The notes under the pieces were generated by a model. It was given only the letters and a program-made list of their open reading frames with translations, was not told the origin of the DNA and did no database searches. 64,000 bases of DNA, from positions 62,001-126,000 of the forward strand of contig NZ_CP101168.1 in assembly GCF_024298885.1 (NCBI RefSeq), written 5' to 3'. Positions within the stretch are counted from its first letter, which is position 1, and each line of letters begins with the position of its first letter. A program made the position numbers and the translations under genes. Of this stretch, positions 8,305 to 16,668 are shown one piece after another. The DNA is from Haloglomus halophilum. Its GTDB lineage: Archaea > Halobacteriota > Halobacteria > Halobacteriales > Haloarculaceae.

Positions 8305-8883
8305 ATGAGCGAGGAGACGGTCACTGCCAAAGATATCGCCGATCGGGCCGAGGCGTACCTCCACGAAGCCTCGCTCACCCCTGAGGAGTACGAGGCGCTG
8401 AAACAGAGTGTCGTCGAACTATCGCCGATCTTCTCGGCCGACCGGGCGTATTTCGTTCTCGGAAGTTACGGACAGCCGGAGATTCGTCGGCTCCAGCTCG
8501 TCAAAGACCGGCTCAACCGACGGCCCGACGCCTACGCGTTTCTGATGGTCGACATCCGCAGTGAATGGGTCAACACGTATCTCAAGTTCCGCTTGCTCGC
8601 CGATTACACCGACTACATAGTTGGTATCGCTGAACACGCACAAGGCGGCTTCCTCGTCGAACAGGGGTACTTCACCGCCCTCAAGCAGTACTTCGCAAAA
8701 ACGCACGTCTATAAGCGCGAGTACGACGGCCTCGATTCCGACGATGTCGATACCGGCGTCGATGTCGAAACTCCATACAGCGGGATGCAGACGGCGATCT
8801 TCGAGATGCTTGAGGACCACGGGCGACTCTATCGGTGGACCACCGAAGACGACCTCGTTGAGTGTATCGAAAGCCTCCCGTGA
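8305..8883 (+). CDS. hypothetical haloarchaeal protein, Rossmann/TIR-like pattern
   Basis: 192 residues. The pattern of alternating strands and helices (YFVLGSYGQPEIRRLQLVKD, AYAFLMVDI, YTDYIVGIAE, GGFLVEQGYF) recalls nucleotide-binding folds such as deoxyribosyltransferase- or TIR-like proteins, where a strand-end Glu sits in a G-X-X-X-E pattern. This is fold inference only. The gene is divergent from a winged-helix regulator, an arrangement typical for a locally controlled accessory gene. A start at 8305 is preceded by a short AT-rich stretch (ATTAAAATTGG) about 25 nt upstream. Confidence 0.55.
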   Translation: MSEETVTAKDIADRAEAYLHEASLTPEEYEALKQSVVELSPIFSADRAYFVLGSYGQPEIRRLQLVKDRLNRRPDAYAFLMVDIRSEWVNTYLKFRLLADYTDYIVGIAEHAQGGFLVEQGYFTALKQYFAKTHVYKREYDGLDSDDVDTGVDVETPYSGMQTAIFEMLEDHGRLYRWTTEDDLVECIESLP

Positions 8884-8934
8884 ACCGGGATAGGTAGCAA
8901 TATCTCGGTCCTAGAAACCGCGGTGAGTCAGCTC

Positions 8935-8954
8935 CCCACGACTGAGGTCGTGGG
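8935..8954. repeat. solo IS200/IS605-type end hairpin
   Basis: Perfect 8-bp stem CCCACGAC / GTCGTGGG with a TGAG loop, followed by CTTCC. It resembles the end hairpins of tnpB-type elements, but no transposase gene is nearby, so it is a relic. Confidence 0.5.
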
Positions 8955-9112
8955 CTTCCGGCCTTGCATCTATGTGAATCCGGAGGAGCGGCAGAGAGAT
9001 GCTCCACTCACGGGTCCACGAAAGTGGCGTAACCAATAGATGGGTTCCTAGACTGCCGTTGAGGTTTGACTCCGTGGCTAAGACTATCCAATAGCTTGAG
9101 GGCAGCTGTTCT

Positions 9113-9149
9113 CAATATGCAAATATCTGAATATTCCAAAGATATATTG
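9113..9149. promoter_or_regulatory. AT-rich operator-like dyad
   Basis: CAATAT and ATATTG lie symmetrically around a very AT-rich core, 24 nt before the start of a helix-turn-helix gene. This is a plausible promoter and autoregulatory site. Confidence 0.35.
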
Positions 9150-9172
9150 TGAGGATACACCTACAGTCAGAT

Positions 9173-9700
9173 ATGACCAAGTTCGATCCAGCCCCTGAAT
9201 CCAGGGGGCAGCCCAAACGATGGCAGGAGGGAACAGACACGTTCGATCGTGTCTACGACGTGCTTCTGGGCGTCACCTCGCCGACGGCGTATACTGACAT
9301 CGCAGACCTCGCAGACTGCTCGCCGAACGCCGCTAAAAAGCACCTTGACCGCCTCGTGGAGATGGGAATTGCCCGGGGCGAAACAGAGCGCGGTCCGGCG
9401 ACGTACGAACGCAATGAGGGTTACCTCGAATGGCAGGATGCTAGCCGAATTGCAACCGACCTCTCCGTCGAGGAAATCGTTGAGCGTGTGGAGGCTCTAG
9501 AATCCCGGCGAAACGAATACGAGACGGAGTTTGGAACAACCGACCCAACGAACGTCTCCGTGTTCGACCACGAAACACACGACACCATCCACGAGCGGAT
9601 GGAGGCCATCGGAGAGTGGCAGGGTGTGATTCGAGATCTTCGTCTCTATGAACTCGCTCGCCAACTCGCCCAGAACGACGGGCACCTGATTCCCGCGTAG
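9173..9700 (+). CDS. helix-turn-helix regulator, likely antitoxin partner
   Basis: 175 residues. A winged-helix domain occupies about residues 15-90, with the recognition region AYTDIADLADCSPNAAKKHL. A helical, acidic C-terminal half follows (SVEEIVERVEALESRRNEYE). This is a widespread haloarchaeal DNA-binding family. The stop codon at 9698-9700 is directly followed by the ATG of the next gene, and the two are almost certainly co-transcribed. The pairing of an HTH protein with a small downstream protein suggests a toxin-antitoxin unit, as described for TumA/TumE-like pairs. ATG 9173 was chosen over an earlier frame position for its fit to the AT-rich promoter. Confidence 0.68.
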   Translation: MTKFDPAPESRGQPKRWQEGTDTFDRVYDVLLGVTSPTAYTDIADLADCSPNAAKKHLDRLVEMGIARGETERGPATYERNEGYLEWQDASRIATDLSVEEIVERVEALESRRNEYETEFGTTDPTNVSVFDHETHDTIHERMEAIGEWQGVIRDLRLYELARQLAQNDGHLIPA

Positions 9701-10150
9701 ATGAGCCAGCCATCGGGTGATTCGGGCGACCATTCGACAGGCCCTCCGGATCGGCAGACCTTGCGCCTCCTTGAGCGCCACCTCGCCGCTGACTCACTCG
9801 TCGCCGAGACCGCGTTCGACCCCGATTCGTATGAACCGAATCTCCTTCGCGGCCTCGTGGATGTCAGTGGCTACCCGGAGTCGATTGCCTCCGCCCGTCT
9901 CGACATTCGGTGGTTCACGACGGGCGACTTTTCCATCCACTATATCGAAGAACACGAGGATGGGACGCGATGGGAGTGTCGCTGGGACCGGCATCCAAAT
10001 CCCCACAATTCCCGAGTACATTTCCACGAGCCACCATCTGCTACCAAAATCGCCGATCTCGAGTTCTCGTCGGTCCATCCGCTCGAAGTCTACTCCACCG
10101 TTCTCACAGCGATCGAACACCGTATCGAGACCCTGTGGGCTTCCCAGTAG
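9701..10150 (+). CDS. TumE/DUF6516-like protein, possible toxin
   Basis: 149 residues, start codon abutting the stop of the HTH gene. The core reads ARLDIRWFTTGDFSIHYIEE, then a strand with WECRWDRHPNPHNSRVHFHE, and a short helix VLTAIEHRIETLW at the end. Small proteins with an acidic start, several beta strands and a conserved RHPNPHNSR-HFHPPP-like block are known as TumE-like (DUF6516) toxins paired with an HTH antitoxin. I recognise the block but cannot test the family, and toxicity is not shown. Confidence 0.5.
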   Translation: MSQPSGDSGDHSTGPPDRQTLRLLERHLAADSLVAETAFDPDSYEPNLLRGLVDVSGYPESIASARLDIRWFTTGDFSIHYIEEHEDGTRWECRWDRHPNPHNSRVHFHEPPSATKIADLEFSSVHPLEVYSTVLTAIEHRIETLWASQ

Positions 10151-10236
10151 TCGCTCCTTGTCCTCGCTTTGTTTCCCTGCTGCAGTTCCCGTCAGATGGC
10201 CGAAAATAAGGGGCGGATTCTGCTAGCTCACGCTCA

Positions 10237-10264
10237 GTTTTGGTCCCCAAAGGGGGTCGAGGGG
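10237..10264 (+). promoter_or_regulatory. leader motif copy 5
   Basis: GTTTTGGTCCCCAAAGGGGG followed by TCGAGGGG. It is preceded by GCTAGCTCACGCTC, the same word found before copy 15 at 34062. The gene start is at 10329. Confidence 0.65.
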
Positions 10265-10328
10265 TTCTGGAGGAGGGTGGCAGAGAGCTGCTCGCCTAAC
10301 GAATCGACCATCACCGAGTGACCTACCG

Positions 10329-12042
10329 ATGACATACTACAACGACGGCAACCACCGGCTCTCGAACAGCGACATCGAACAAGACGACCGATTCGACGAA
10401 CTGAGACTTCGCGGCCTCTACGAATCTCCCCACCTCGAAAGCGACTGCCTCGGTGTCCGCCTCGACAACATGGGCGAGCTCATGATGGCTGCTCGTTCCC
10501 AACCCGAATACGACGAGTTCGGCCTGGAAATCGAAGGCACCGGCGCCGTCGAACTTGACGCCTATTGGGTCGGTGCGAGCCTCACCACCACCCAGGCCCG
10601 CGATATCGACCCGATGGACCTCGCCGACGAGGACCTCACCGGACTCCCACTCGAAGCCCAAGAACGACTCCACGGCCTCCGAGAAGAACGCAAGCGCCAG
10701 CGCGAGAAAGCCCTTGCCGCTCACGCCGCCGGCATCGACCGCGAAACACGCTGCCGAGCGGAACTCCTCACTGAATACCGCGCCCGTCGCGCCGACTACG
10801 CAGAGCGCGTCATCGGCGAGAGTATCCATTCATACGACCCCTTCGAGGCCCTCGATGACGCCACCAGCGAACGCGTTCGGGAAGCCGCCGACCGAATCAC
10901 CGATCGCCTCGTCACACCCCCGAACCGCGCCGTCCTCGAACACCGCCTCGCGAGTAAGGTCGCCCGTGGGCAGGACCTTTTCACCGCTCAGTCGAACACG
11001 CTTGACGACTTCTACCAGATAGCCGGCGTCGTCCAACCCATCGCCTCCGTGCCGATTATCCCCTCGAAGTACAACGTCGAAGCTGACATCCAAGGGACGG
11101 TCACGACTCTGTGGCAACCCAAATCCCGCACCCAACAGCAGGTCGGCCTCATCGAGGATGACACCGGCACGATCAAATTCACCGTGTGGACGAAGTCCAA
11201 TCAGGGAACGATTCTCCACGAAGGCGACACTGTGCGGGTCGTCGCCGGGAAAGTCGGGAAGTACCAGGGTCGAGCCACGCTCGCTGCCGATTCCGAGACA
11301 CAGATCACCATCATCGAGCGCGGCGACGGGCCAGCTCCCCGAGGCGATATCCCCAATGTTGATTGGGCGAAATACACTGAGCGGAACCGCGAACACGGCA
11401 TCGAGCACCCGTTCCAGCGCCACTCCGCCTGCTCGATTCCCGCACTCGGTACGCCCGGCGTCACTGAGATCTCGCGACCCGTCCACGCGCCGGTCGACCG
11501 CCTTGACGAGTCCAAGAGCAGCGGGATGGACGCCCACGAGTGGCTCAAAGCCACCGAGATATTCGACGAAGACGGCGATATCCCTCTTCCGACGTGGTGG
11601 CGCGAACAGGTCAATGTCGTTTCCATCGTCGTCGACATCGACACCGACGGCGACACCATCAACGCCGCGTTCCACGACATCATCTCGACCTCCCAACCCG
11701 AATCCACGCCCGCACCTGAATACCCCGTCCCGCAAGGACAGCGCCGGCTCTGGGCGCTCGTGCGGAACCTTGACCACTTCGGAACCGCCCTCGAAGACGA
11801 GGCCGACACGGGCACCAGCGAGGAAACAGGCGTGAATGAACTCACCGGCGTCGCCACTCCTGACACCTCCGAGACGACAGCAACCGACGAGCCGAGTCTC
11901 GGCCTTCCCACCACGACGTCCCAGTGCCCGGAGTGCGCCCACGACCGAGCACATTACCGGCTCATCCAGCTCCGCTCCATCGACGAACCGCCGACTCCTC
12001 TCGTGCACGAGTTGTGGCCAGCGATGGCGCGAAGACAGCTAG
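10329..12042 (+). CDS. OB-fold (RPA-like) protein with C-terminal TFIIS-type zinc ribbon, +1 frameshifted
   Basis: About 570 residues if the frame is restored. An acidic N-terminal region of about 240 residues is followed by an RPA-like OB-fold at about 245-330 (QVGLIEDDTGTIKFTVWTKS, GDTVRVVAGKVGKYQGRATL). The C-terminus begins a TFIIS/Rpb9-type ribbon: CPEC, then AHYRLIQLRSIDEPPT. In the original frame the second cysteine pair is missing and the frame runs on to 12116, overlapping the next gene. Shifting by +1 at 11997 gives SCTSCGQRWREDS and a stop at 12042, exactly the expected end of such a ribbon. So either one extra C was inserted or a programmed +1 shift occurs. Leader copy 5 precedes the gene. 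Confidence 0.72.
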
Positions 12043-12102
12043 ACACGGGCAGACGCCCGCTCACGCGGCCACCGACCACCAACCGCTTCTTCCAGACAAT
12101 CC

Positions 12103-12381
12103 ATGTCCAGCAGTAGCTCAAATCCCGATTCCGATCCCGACAGCAACGACTCCGACAGCCCGAGCAACGACGACCTGTTCCGGCTCGATATCGTCGACGG
12201 CGAAGATCCTTCTCGCGAAGTGTGCAACGACAGGGTCCGCACCGACCCACCAGGTCCCGGCCCCACGCCGCACACCCGGTTCGCCACCCTCCAAGACGGC
12301 TCGTTCGCCATCATCGAGCGGGCCGCCCTCGGCGCGTGGATACGCGCTGACGAAGTCCTCAGCCTCGAAGACGCCCGGTGA
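12103..12381 (+). CDS. small acidic hypothetical protein
   Basis: 92 residues: a serine/aspartate-rich disordered N-terminus (about 30 residues) and a small C-terminal part, GSFAIIERAALGAWIRADEV, which recalls small haloarchaeal proteins ending in an AWI-D motif. No function is known. It starts 61 nt after the restored stop of the OB-fold/zinc-ribbon gene, so they may form one transcript. Confidence 0.55.
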   Translation: MSSSSSNPDSDPDSNDSDSPSNDDLFRLDIVDGEDPSREVCNDRVRTDPPGPGPTPHTRFATLQDGSFAIIERAALGAWIRADEVLSLEDAR

Positions 12382-12432
12382 CGGCGACCAGCACTACTCT
12401 TCCCGAGAATCCGGGCCGTCTCACCAACGTGC

Positions 12433-12460
12433 GTTTTTACTCCCCAAGGGGGTGAGGGGA
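12433..12460 (+). promoter_or_regulatory. leader motif copy 6
   Basis: GTTTTTACTCCCCAAGGGGG followed by TGAGGGGA. CCCC/GGGG can pair around AA. It precedes the RPA gene by about 105 nt. Confidence 0.65.
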
Positions 12461-12566
12461 GTCGGAAGCAGACAGAGACATCGCGTCTCTCGACACCTCC
12501 GAGTCATCCCACTCTCTGTCCGCCGCCGACCAGCGGCCAGGCAACACTCTAGAACGAGACCCAGAT

Positions 12567-13532
12567 ATGTCCACCAACGCAGACGCCAGTCAAATAGACT
12601 CAGAACCGGCTGCCGCCGTCTCCACAGACGACCTCACGGAGGCGGCGATGACCCTCTTCGACCAGTTCCCCGACGATGTCGCAGCAGACGCCGCCCCGTC
12701 CGTCGAGGATATCATTAGCCGCCTCGATAGGATGGTCAACTCCTACAAGGTCCCGCTCGAGGAGGCCACTCACGCCGCTCGTAACCACTACCTCGACGTG
12801 CTCGGCATCGACTACGACGACCTCGACCTCCCCTCGCGGAGTTCCGGTAAAATCGCACTCGACGCCATCGACACCGACGGCCAGTGGGTCACTGTCACCG
12901 TCAAAGTCGTCGACTTGTGGGACTCGACCCACGACAGCATCGCTCAGGTTGGCCTCATCGGAGACGAGAGCGGTCGAATCAAGTTCACCAAGTGGAGGAA
13001 GGCCAATCTCCCCGAACTCGAGGAAGGCGACATCTACCGCTTCGAGAACGTCGTCACCAGCGAGTACAAGGGGCGCTACTCGGTCAACCTGAACTCCAAC
13101 TCCAGCATCGAACCCGTCGATGAGGATATCGAAGTCGGCGACAACACCAACGAACTCGACCTCGAAGCCCCGATGGTCGCCATCCAGTCCGGTTCGGGAC
13201 TGATCAAGCGCTGTCCCCACGAGGACTGTACCCGTGTCCTCAAGGATGGCCGGTGTGCCGAACACGGGAAGGTCGAAGGCGAGTTCGACCTCCGTATCAA
13301 GGCCGTCTTCGACGACGGCGTGACCGTCCAGCACGCCATCTTCGATAAGGAGGCGACCGAAGCCCTCGCCGACATCACCATCGATGAGGCGAAGCAGCAG
13401 GCGATGGACGCCCTCGATACCAGTGTCGTCGCCCAGGACCTCACTGCCGATTTCGTCGGGCGCTACTACCGTGTTAGTGGCCGGGCCATCGGCAAGTACC
13501 TCCTCGTCGACGACGCCGAGCAACTCGCGTAA
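12567..13532 (+). CDS. replication protein A (single-stranded DNA-binding)
   Basis: 321 residues. After an acidic start (residues 1-60) there is a helical segment, an OB-fold at about 110-185 (STHDSIAQVGLIGDESGRIK) and a zinc finger near 217-235 (CPHEDC ... C-X2-H) followed by a second OB-like region. It is a paralogue of the N-terminal part of the fused protein at 1026, with which it shares the motif SGLIKRCPHEDC. It should bind ssDNA together with the product of the next gene. Leader copy 6 is upstream, and the gene 36 nt downstream encodes the RPA-associated partner. Confidence 0.88.
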   Translation: MSTNADASQIDSEPAAAVSTDDLTEAAMTLFDQFPDDVAADAAPSVEDIISRLDRMVNSYKVPLEEATHAARNHYLDVLGIDYDDLDLPSRSSGKIALDAIDTDGQWVTVTVKVVDLWDSTHDSIAQVGLIGDESGRIKFTKWRKANLPELEEGDIYRFENVVTSEYKGRYSVNLNSNSSIEPVDEDIEVGDNTNELDLEAPMVAIQSGSGLIKRCPHEDCTRVLKDGRCAEHGKVEGEFDLRIKAVFDDGVTVQHAIFDKEATEALADITIDEAKQQAMDALDTSVVAQDLTADFVGRYYRVSGRAIGKYLLVDDAEQLA

Positions 13533-13567
13533 CGCCTCGACTATCCACACTTCGTCTCTGACTCATA

Positions 13568-14371
13568 ATGAGAGACTCATCATCCACATCCGCAGCTGAC
13601 AGCAGGACCAACACCAACCAGCAGCAGGGCCGACAGGTCGCCAAACGCGCCTTCGCCGCCGAACTCAACGATGCCACCCACGTGTTCAAGGAATCCGACG
13701 AGGAGCGTGCTCCGAACTTCGCCCTCCTCCTGAGTGGCGAGATCGCGAATCGCTACTTCCTCGTCGGCACCATCACCGAGGTCAACGACGTGGGCAACGA
13801 CAGCGAATATTGGCAGGCACGAGTCGTCGACCCGACCGGCACGGTCTTCGCCTACGCCGGCCAGTACCAGCCCGAGGCCGCTGCCTTTCTCTCCTCGCTT
13901 GAACCACCCGCGTACGTCGCCCTTACTGCGAAGCCGAGCACCTACGAGACCGACGACGGCGGCGTGAACGTCTCGCTCCGACTCGAGACCATCACCTACG
14001 TCGATGCAGCCACCCGCAATCGGTGGGTCGCAGAGACTATTGCTCGTACCGAGGCCCGCCTCGATGTCTTCGAGTCGGACGACGGGGACAACCCGTACGT
14101 CGTGATGAGCCGCGAGCGGTACGATGCTGACCTTGATACCTACCACGAGGCGCTCAACGATGCCAGAGAAGACATCGGGATGGAGGCTATCCCCGTCTCT
14201 ACGTCTGTGCCCGAGAGCGGTGCCGACGCTGACTCCGATCCAGACTCAGACACCACGTCTGGCGAGCTCGACGAGAGCACTCAGGAACATGCACCCACCG
14301 ACGGTGATGAGGACGCAGTCGACGAAGCGGCCATCGCAGCCGCTGTCGCCAATGCCGATCTCGAAGAGTGA
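13568..14371 (+). CDS. RPA-associated protein (RPAP family)
   Basis: 267 residues. Residues 20-155 match the COG3390-type partner of archaeal RPA, beginning KRAFAAELNDATHVFKE and including NRYFLVGTITEVNDVGNDSE and YAGQYQPEAA. A helix-rich middle and a very acidic C-terminal tail follow. It is homologous to the C-terminal part of the fused RPA-RPAP protein at 1026. The 36-nt gap to RPA suggests one operon. RPA-associated proteins of haloarchaea are co-expressed with RPA and take part in DNA repair. Confidence 0.85.
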   Translation: MRDSSSTSAADSRTNTNQQQGRQVAKRAFAAELNDATHVFKESDEERAPNFALLLSGEIANRYFLVGTITEVNDVGNDSEYWQARVVDPTGTVFAYAGQYQPEAAAFLSSLEPPAYVALTAKPSTYETDDGGVNVSLRLETITYVDAATRNRWVAETIARTEARLDVFESDDGDNPYVVMSRERYDADLDTYHEALNDAREDIGMEAIPVSTSVPESGADADSDPDSDTTSGELDESTQEHAPTDGDEDAVDEAAIAAAVANADLEE

Positions 14372-14463
14372 CTCTACATACGTAGTCCCGTCCGTTCCGA
14401 CCACGTCTCGCTCGGCTAGGCTATCTGCTCGCGACGCGCTCGCCACTGGCTCGCCACAACTTC

Positions 14464-14501
14464 TCCTACATAACATTTGATCGTCTAAACGTAATGTAGG
14501 A
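14464..14501. repeat. 38-nt dyad element, copy 1
   Basis: TCCTACAT (14464-14471) and ATGTAGGA (14494-14501), arm centres 30 bp apart. It lies between RPAP and the gene at 14568. Confidence 0.7.
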
Positions 14502-14567
14502 TACTCTTCGCTATACCCCTCGCTCCGCTCGGCTCTACCGTGTTCCGACTCCGCTACACATCATCTC

Positions 14568-15095
14568 ATGACGTTCCACGCTCGTATCTCCGGCTACCTG
14601 ACGTACCGCACGCACGCCCATCTCGACGCCGCCATCGAACGCCTCACGCGAGGCGGGTGGCTCAACGCCGACGAAGACTGGCTCCTCAAAGGCCACCCCG
14701 GACAGGTCCGCACCAGTTCCACTATCGACCACGAGCGCAACCTCCTGGTCATCCCGCCCGGCGTTTACCAGAACCTTGGACGGATCACTACCGAACTGTT
14801 CCCCGGAGCGACCGCCGGGAAGGTCGTCACGTCGTCGAGTGACAACTGTTTCGACGCGTGGATCGAGACGCCACTCCTCGACGCTGCCGACATCCCTGCC
14901 GGCGAAGGCGGTGATGTCTCCTCTATCCGCTGTATCGACCTTGAACGATTCGCGCTCTCGCACGGCCTCGGCATCAAGCGCCTCGGCGACCCCGGCCACC
15001 TCCAGTGGCAGCACGATGTCCTCGACACCTTCCACGACCACTACGACCCCGATGTCCACAGTATCCTCGAATCCCCGCACGCGCCGTCTAAGTGA
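14568..15095 (+). CDS. hypothetical protein
   Basis: 175 residues with mixed alpha/beta composition and no recognised motif. Features visible: a start region ISGYLTYRTHAHLDAAIERL that looks like one strand and a helix, a strand NLLVIPPGVYQNLGRITTEL, and SSDNCFDAWIETPLLD. It lies 66 nt behind dyad copy 1, with no GTTTGT leader, and upstream of TFB. The function is not known. Confidence 0.6.
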   Translation: MTFHARISGYLTYRTHAHLDAAIERLTRGGWLNADEDWLLKGHPGQVRTSSTIDHERNLLVIPPGVYQNLGRITTELFPGATAGKVVTSSSDNCFDAWIETPLLDAADIPAGEGGDVSSIRCIDLERFALSHGLGIKRLGDPGHLQWQHDVLDTFHDHYDPDVHSILESPHAPSK

Positions 15096-15139
15096 CCCTC
15101 ACGAAGCGTGTCACCGTCGACCAGCTAACTCGGTGCTCA

Positions 15140-15171
15140 ATTTGTCGCCCCCCCGCTTGGCTAGAGGGGCA
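15140..15171 (+). promoter_or_regulatory. leader motif copy 7 (upstream of TFB)
   Basis: ATTTGTCGCCCCCCCGCTTG followed by GCTAGAGGGGCA. CCCC and GGGG can pair. Its end is 35 nt before the TFB start, so the TFB gene may belong to the same regulon it could serve. Confidence 0.55.
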
Positions 15172-15206
15172 CTCTGCTCCCGCTCCTCAGCTTTCCACTC
15201 ACGCTC

Positions 15207-16271
15207 ATGTCCCACCGTACTCTCAACACCACAAACAGCGAGACCAATACCCGTATCGAGGCCAAGGATCACCCCGAAATCGGGGTTGATGTCGATACCG
15301 AGTCCGCCTCAACACGAACAGAGACTCGTGCTTGTGACCGCGAGCACACCTGTCCCGAGTGTGTCACCGACGAGCCCCTCGTCACCAACGACGAGGAAAC
15401 CTACTGCGAAGCGTGCGGCCTAGTCACCACGCGTGACCTCCTCGATCGAAACCGCCGCTGGGTCGACACCAAAGATGGTGGGCGCGAACCCCAGCGCGGT
15501 GGAGCCCCCACGACTATCCGCCGACACGACAAGGGGCTACCGACCGAAATAGGCCATTACCGTGACGGCTACAGCAACCAACTCCCCGCCCGGACCAGAC
15601 GCCGCTTCAATCGACTCCGAAAGTGGGACGACCGCTCGAAGACCAGTTCCACTCACGACCGCTCGCTCCGTACTGGCCTCGGAGAAGTCGCTCGCCTCGT
15701 CAGCGCTCTCGAGCTCCCCAAATCTATCCACAACCGTGCAGCGAGCGTCTATCGCGAAGCGTGGAAAGCTGACCTGCTCCAAGGGCGCTCCATCGAAGCC
15801 GTTGCGAGCGCCAGCGTCTTCGCCGCCTGCCGTCTCGAACGTCTCCCTCGCTACATCGAAGAAATAGCCAGCGTCGCCGTTATCGATGACGCTGCCATCA
15901 AAAACGCGTACAAACTCCTGAATCGAGAGCTCCAACTCGCTACGCCACCGCCACTCCCACGGGACTTCCTCCCGCGGCTCGCCAGCGCTGTCGACGCCCA
16001 CCCATGCCTGGAACGACGTGCTCGCCAACTCGTCACCGCACCCGCCGTCGGCAGCATCGCGAACAGCCGACAACCCTCTGGCGTCGCCGCCGCGTGCCTC
16101 TATCACGCTTACAAAGAGAGCGAGCAGAGCAACGTCAAGCTCACCCAGGCACGACTCGCCACGGAAGGAAACACGACTCCAACGACAATCCGGAAGATCT
16201 GGCGGGAACTCCTTACCCTCGATGATGATGGCGAACTCCCCGACCCCGTTGGAAACACCGAGGACGACTGA
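15207..16271 (+). CDS. transcription initiation factor TFB
   Basis: 354 residues. The N-terminal zinc ribbon has CPEC at about residue 48 and C-X2-C (CEAC) at about 70. A B-reader/linker region follows (WVDTKDGGREPQRGGAPTTI), then two cyclin-like repeats at about 150-240 and 250-340, as in archaeal TFIIB homologues. The first repeat holds IEAVASASVFAACRL, the second GVAAACLYHAYKES. Haloarchaea carry many TFB paralogues that redirect RNA polymerase to different promoter sets. This copy differs from typical chromosomal TFBs in its polar N-terminal extension of about 40 residues. It may serve the leader family of this element. Confidence 0.9.
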   Translation: MSHRTLNTTNSETNTRIEAKDHPEIGVDVDTESASTRTETRACDREHTCPECVTDEPLVTNDEETYCEACGLVTTRDLLDRNRRWVDTKDGGREPQRGGAPTTIRRHDKGLPTEIGHYRDGYSNQLPARTRRRFNRLRKWDDRSKTSSTHDRSLRTGLGEVARLVSALELPKSIHNRAASVYREAWKADLLQGRSIEAVASASVFAACRLERLPRYIEEIASVAVIDDAAIKNAYKLLNRELQLATPPPLPRDFLPRLASAVDAHPCLERRARQLVTAPAVGSIANSRQPSGVAAACLYHAYKESEQSNVKLTQARLATEGNTTPTTIRKIWRELLTLDDDGELPDPVGNTEDD

Positions 16272-16330
16272 TGAGATGTTCCGAGGCGTGTCGCTATCGC
16301 TGGGAATCGGGAATGTCCCTCCGTGCTTTC

Positions 16331-16368
16331 TCCTACACAACATTTGACCATTCGTGAGTAATGTAGGA
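16331..16368. repeat. 38-nt dyad element, copy 2
   Basis: TCCTACAC (16331-16338) and ATGTAGGA (16361-16368), same total length as the other copies. It lies 59 nt after the TFB stop. Confidence 0.7.
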
Positions 16369-16464
16369 ACAACCTCCACCTCAACCAAGATAGCCCATGC
16401 TAAGAGTGCGACTTAGAGACGTACTGAGTCGGCTACCCTGCGTCAGGGAGCAAACACGCCCACC

Positions 16465-16520
16465 GGCTCTGTTGAAATCCTTTGAAGTTGATATGAATCG
16501 CGTGCTGCATACAGAGCGTC
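16465..16520. mobile_element. solo end of an IS6-like element
   Basis: GGCTCTGTTGAAATCC (16465-16480) is the terminal repeat also found at both ends of the 405-bp element at 32384. The following CGTGCTGCATACA is shared too. The right part is missing, cut by the 140-bp MITE. The stretch 16272-16668 holds no gene. Confidence 0.6.
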
Positions 16521-16660
16521 GGCCTTGTTTAGACGCGGTGTAGATCGCCTTCTGCGGCCATTATCCCGTCAACGAATCCCGGGTATGAGATTCTCATGGA
16601 TTGGTTCCCTTTGGCTAAAATAGCCACTAACCGACTCTTCGGGAGCGTCTAAACAAGGCC
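16521..16660. mobile_element. 140-bp MITE, copy B, with perfect 9-bp target duplication
   Basis: Perfect 16-bp terminal inverted repeats GGCCTTGTTTAGACGC / GCGTCTAAACAAGGCC. The 9-bp CAGAGCGTC occurs on both sides (16512-16520 and 16661-16669). The right duplicate touches the stop codon of the histidine kinase gene. No coding capacity is present. Confidence 0.85.
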
Positions 16661-16668
16661 CAGAGCGT

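Noticed and set aside
10830..12008. Long - strand open frame opposite the OB-fold/zinc-ribbon gene
   Set aside because: Typical antisense frame of a G+C-rich gene, glycine/valine/arginine-rich, with no domain.
12600..13550. 316-codon - strand frame opposite RPA
   Set aside because: Mirror of the RPA gene's codon pattern; the + strand product is a clear RPA.
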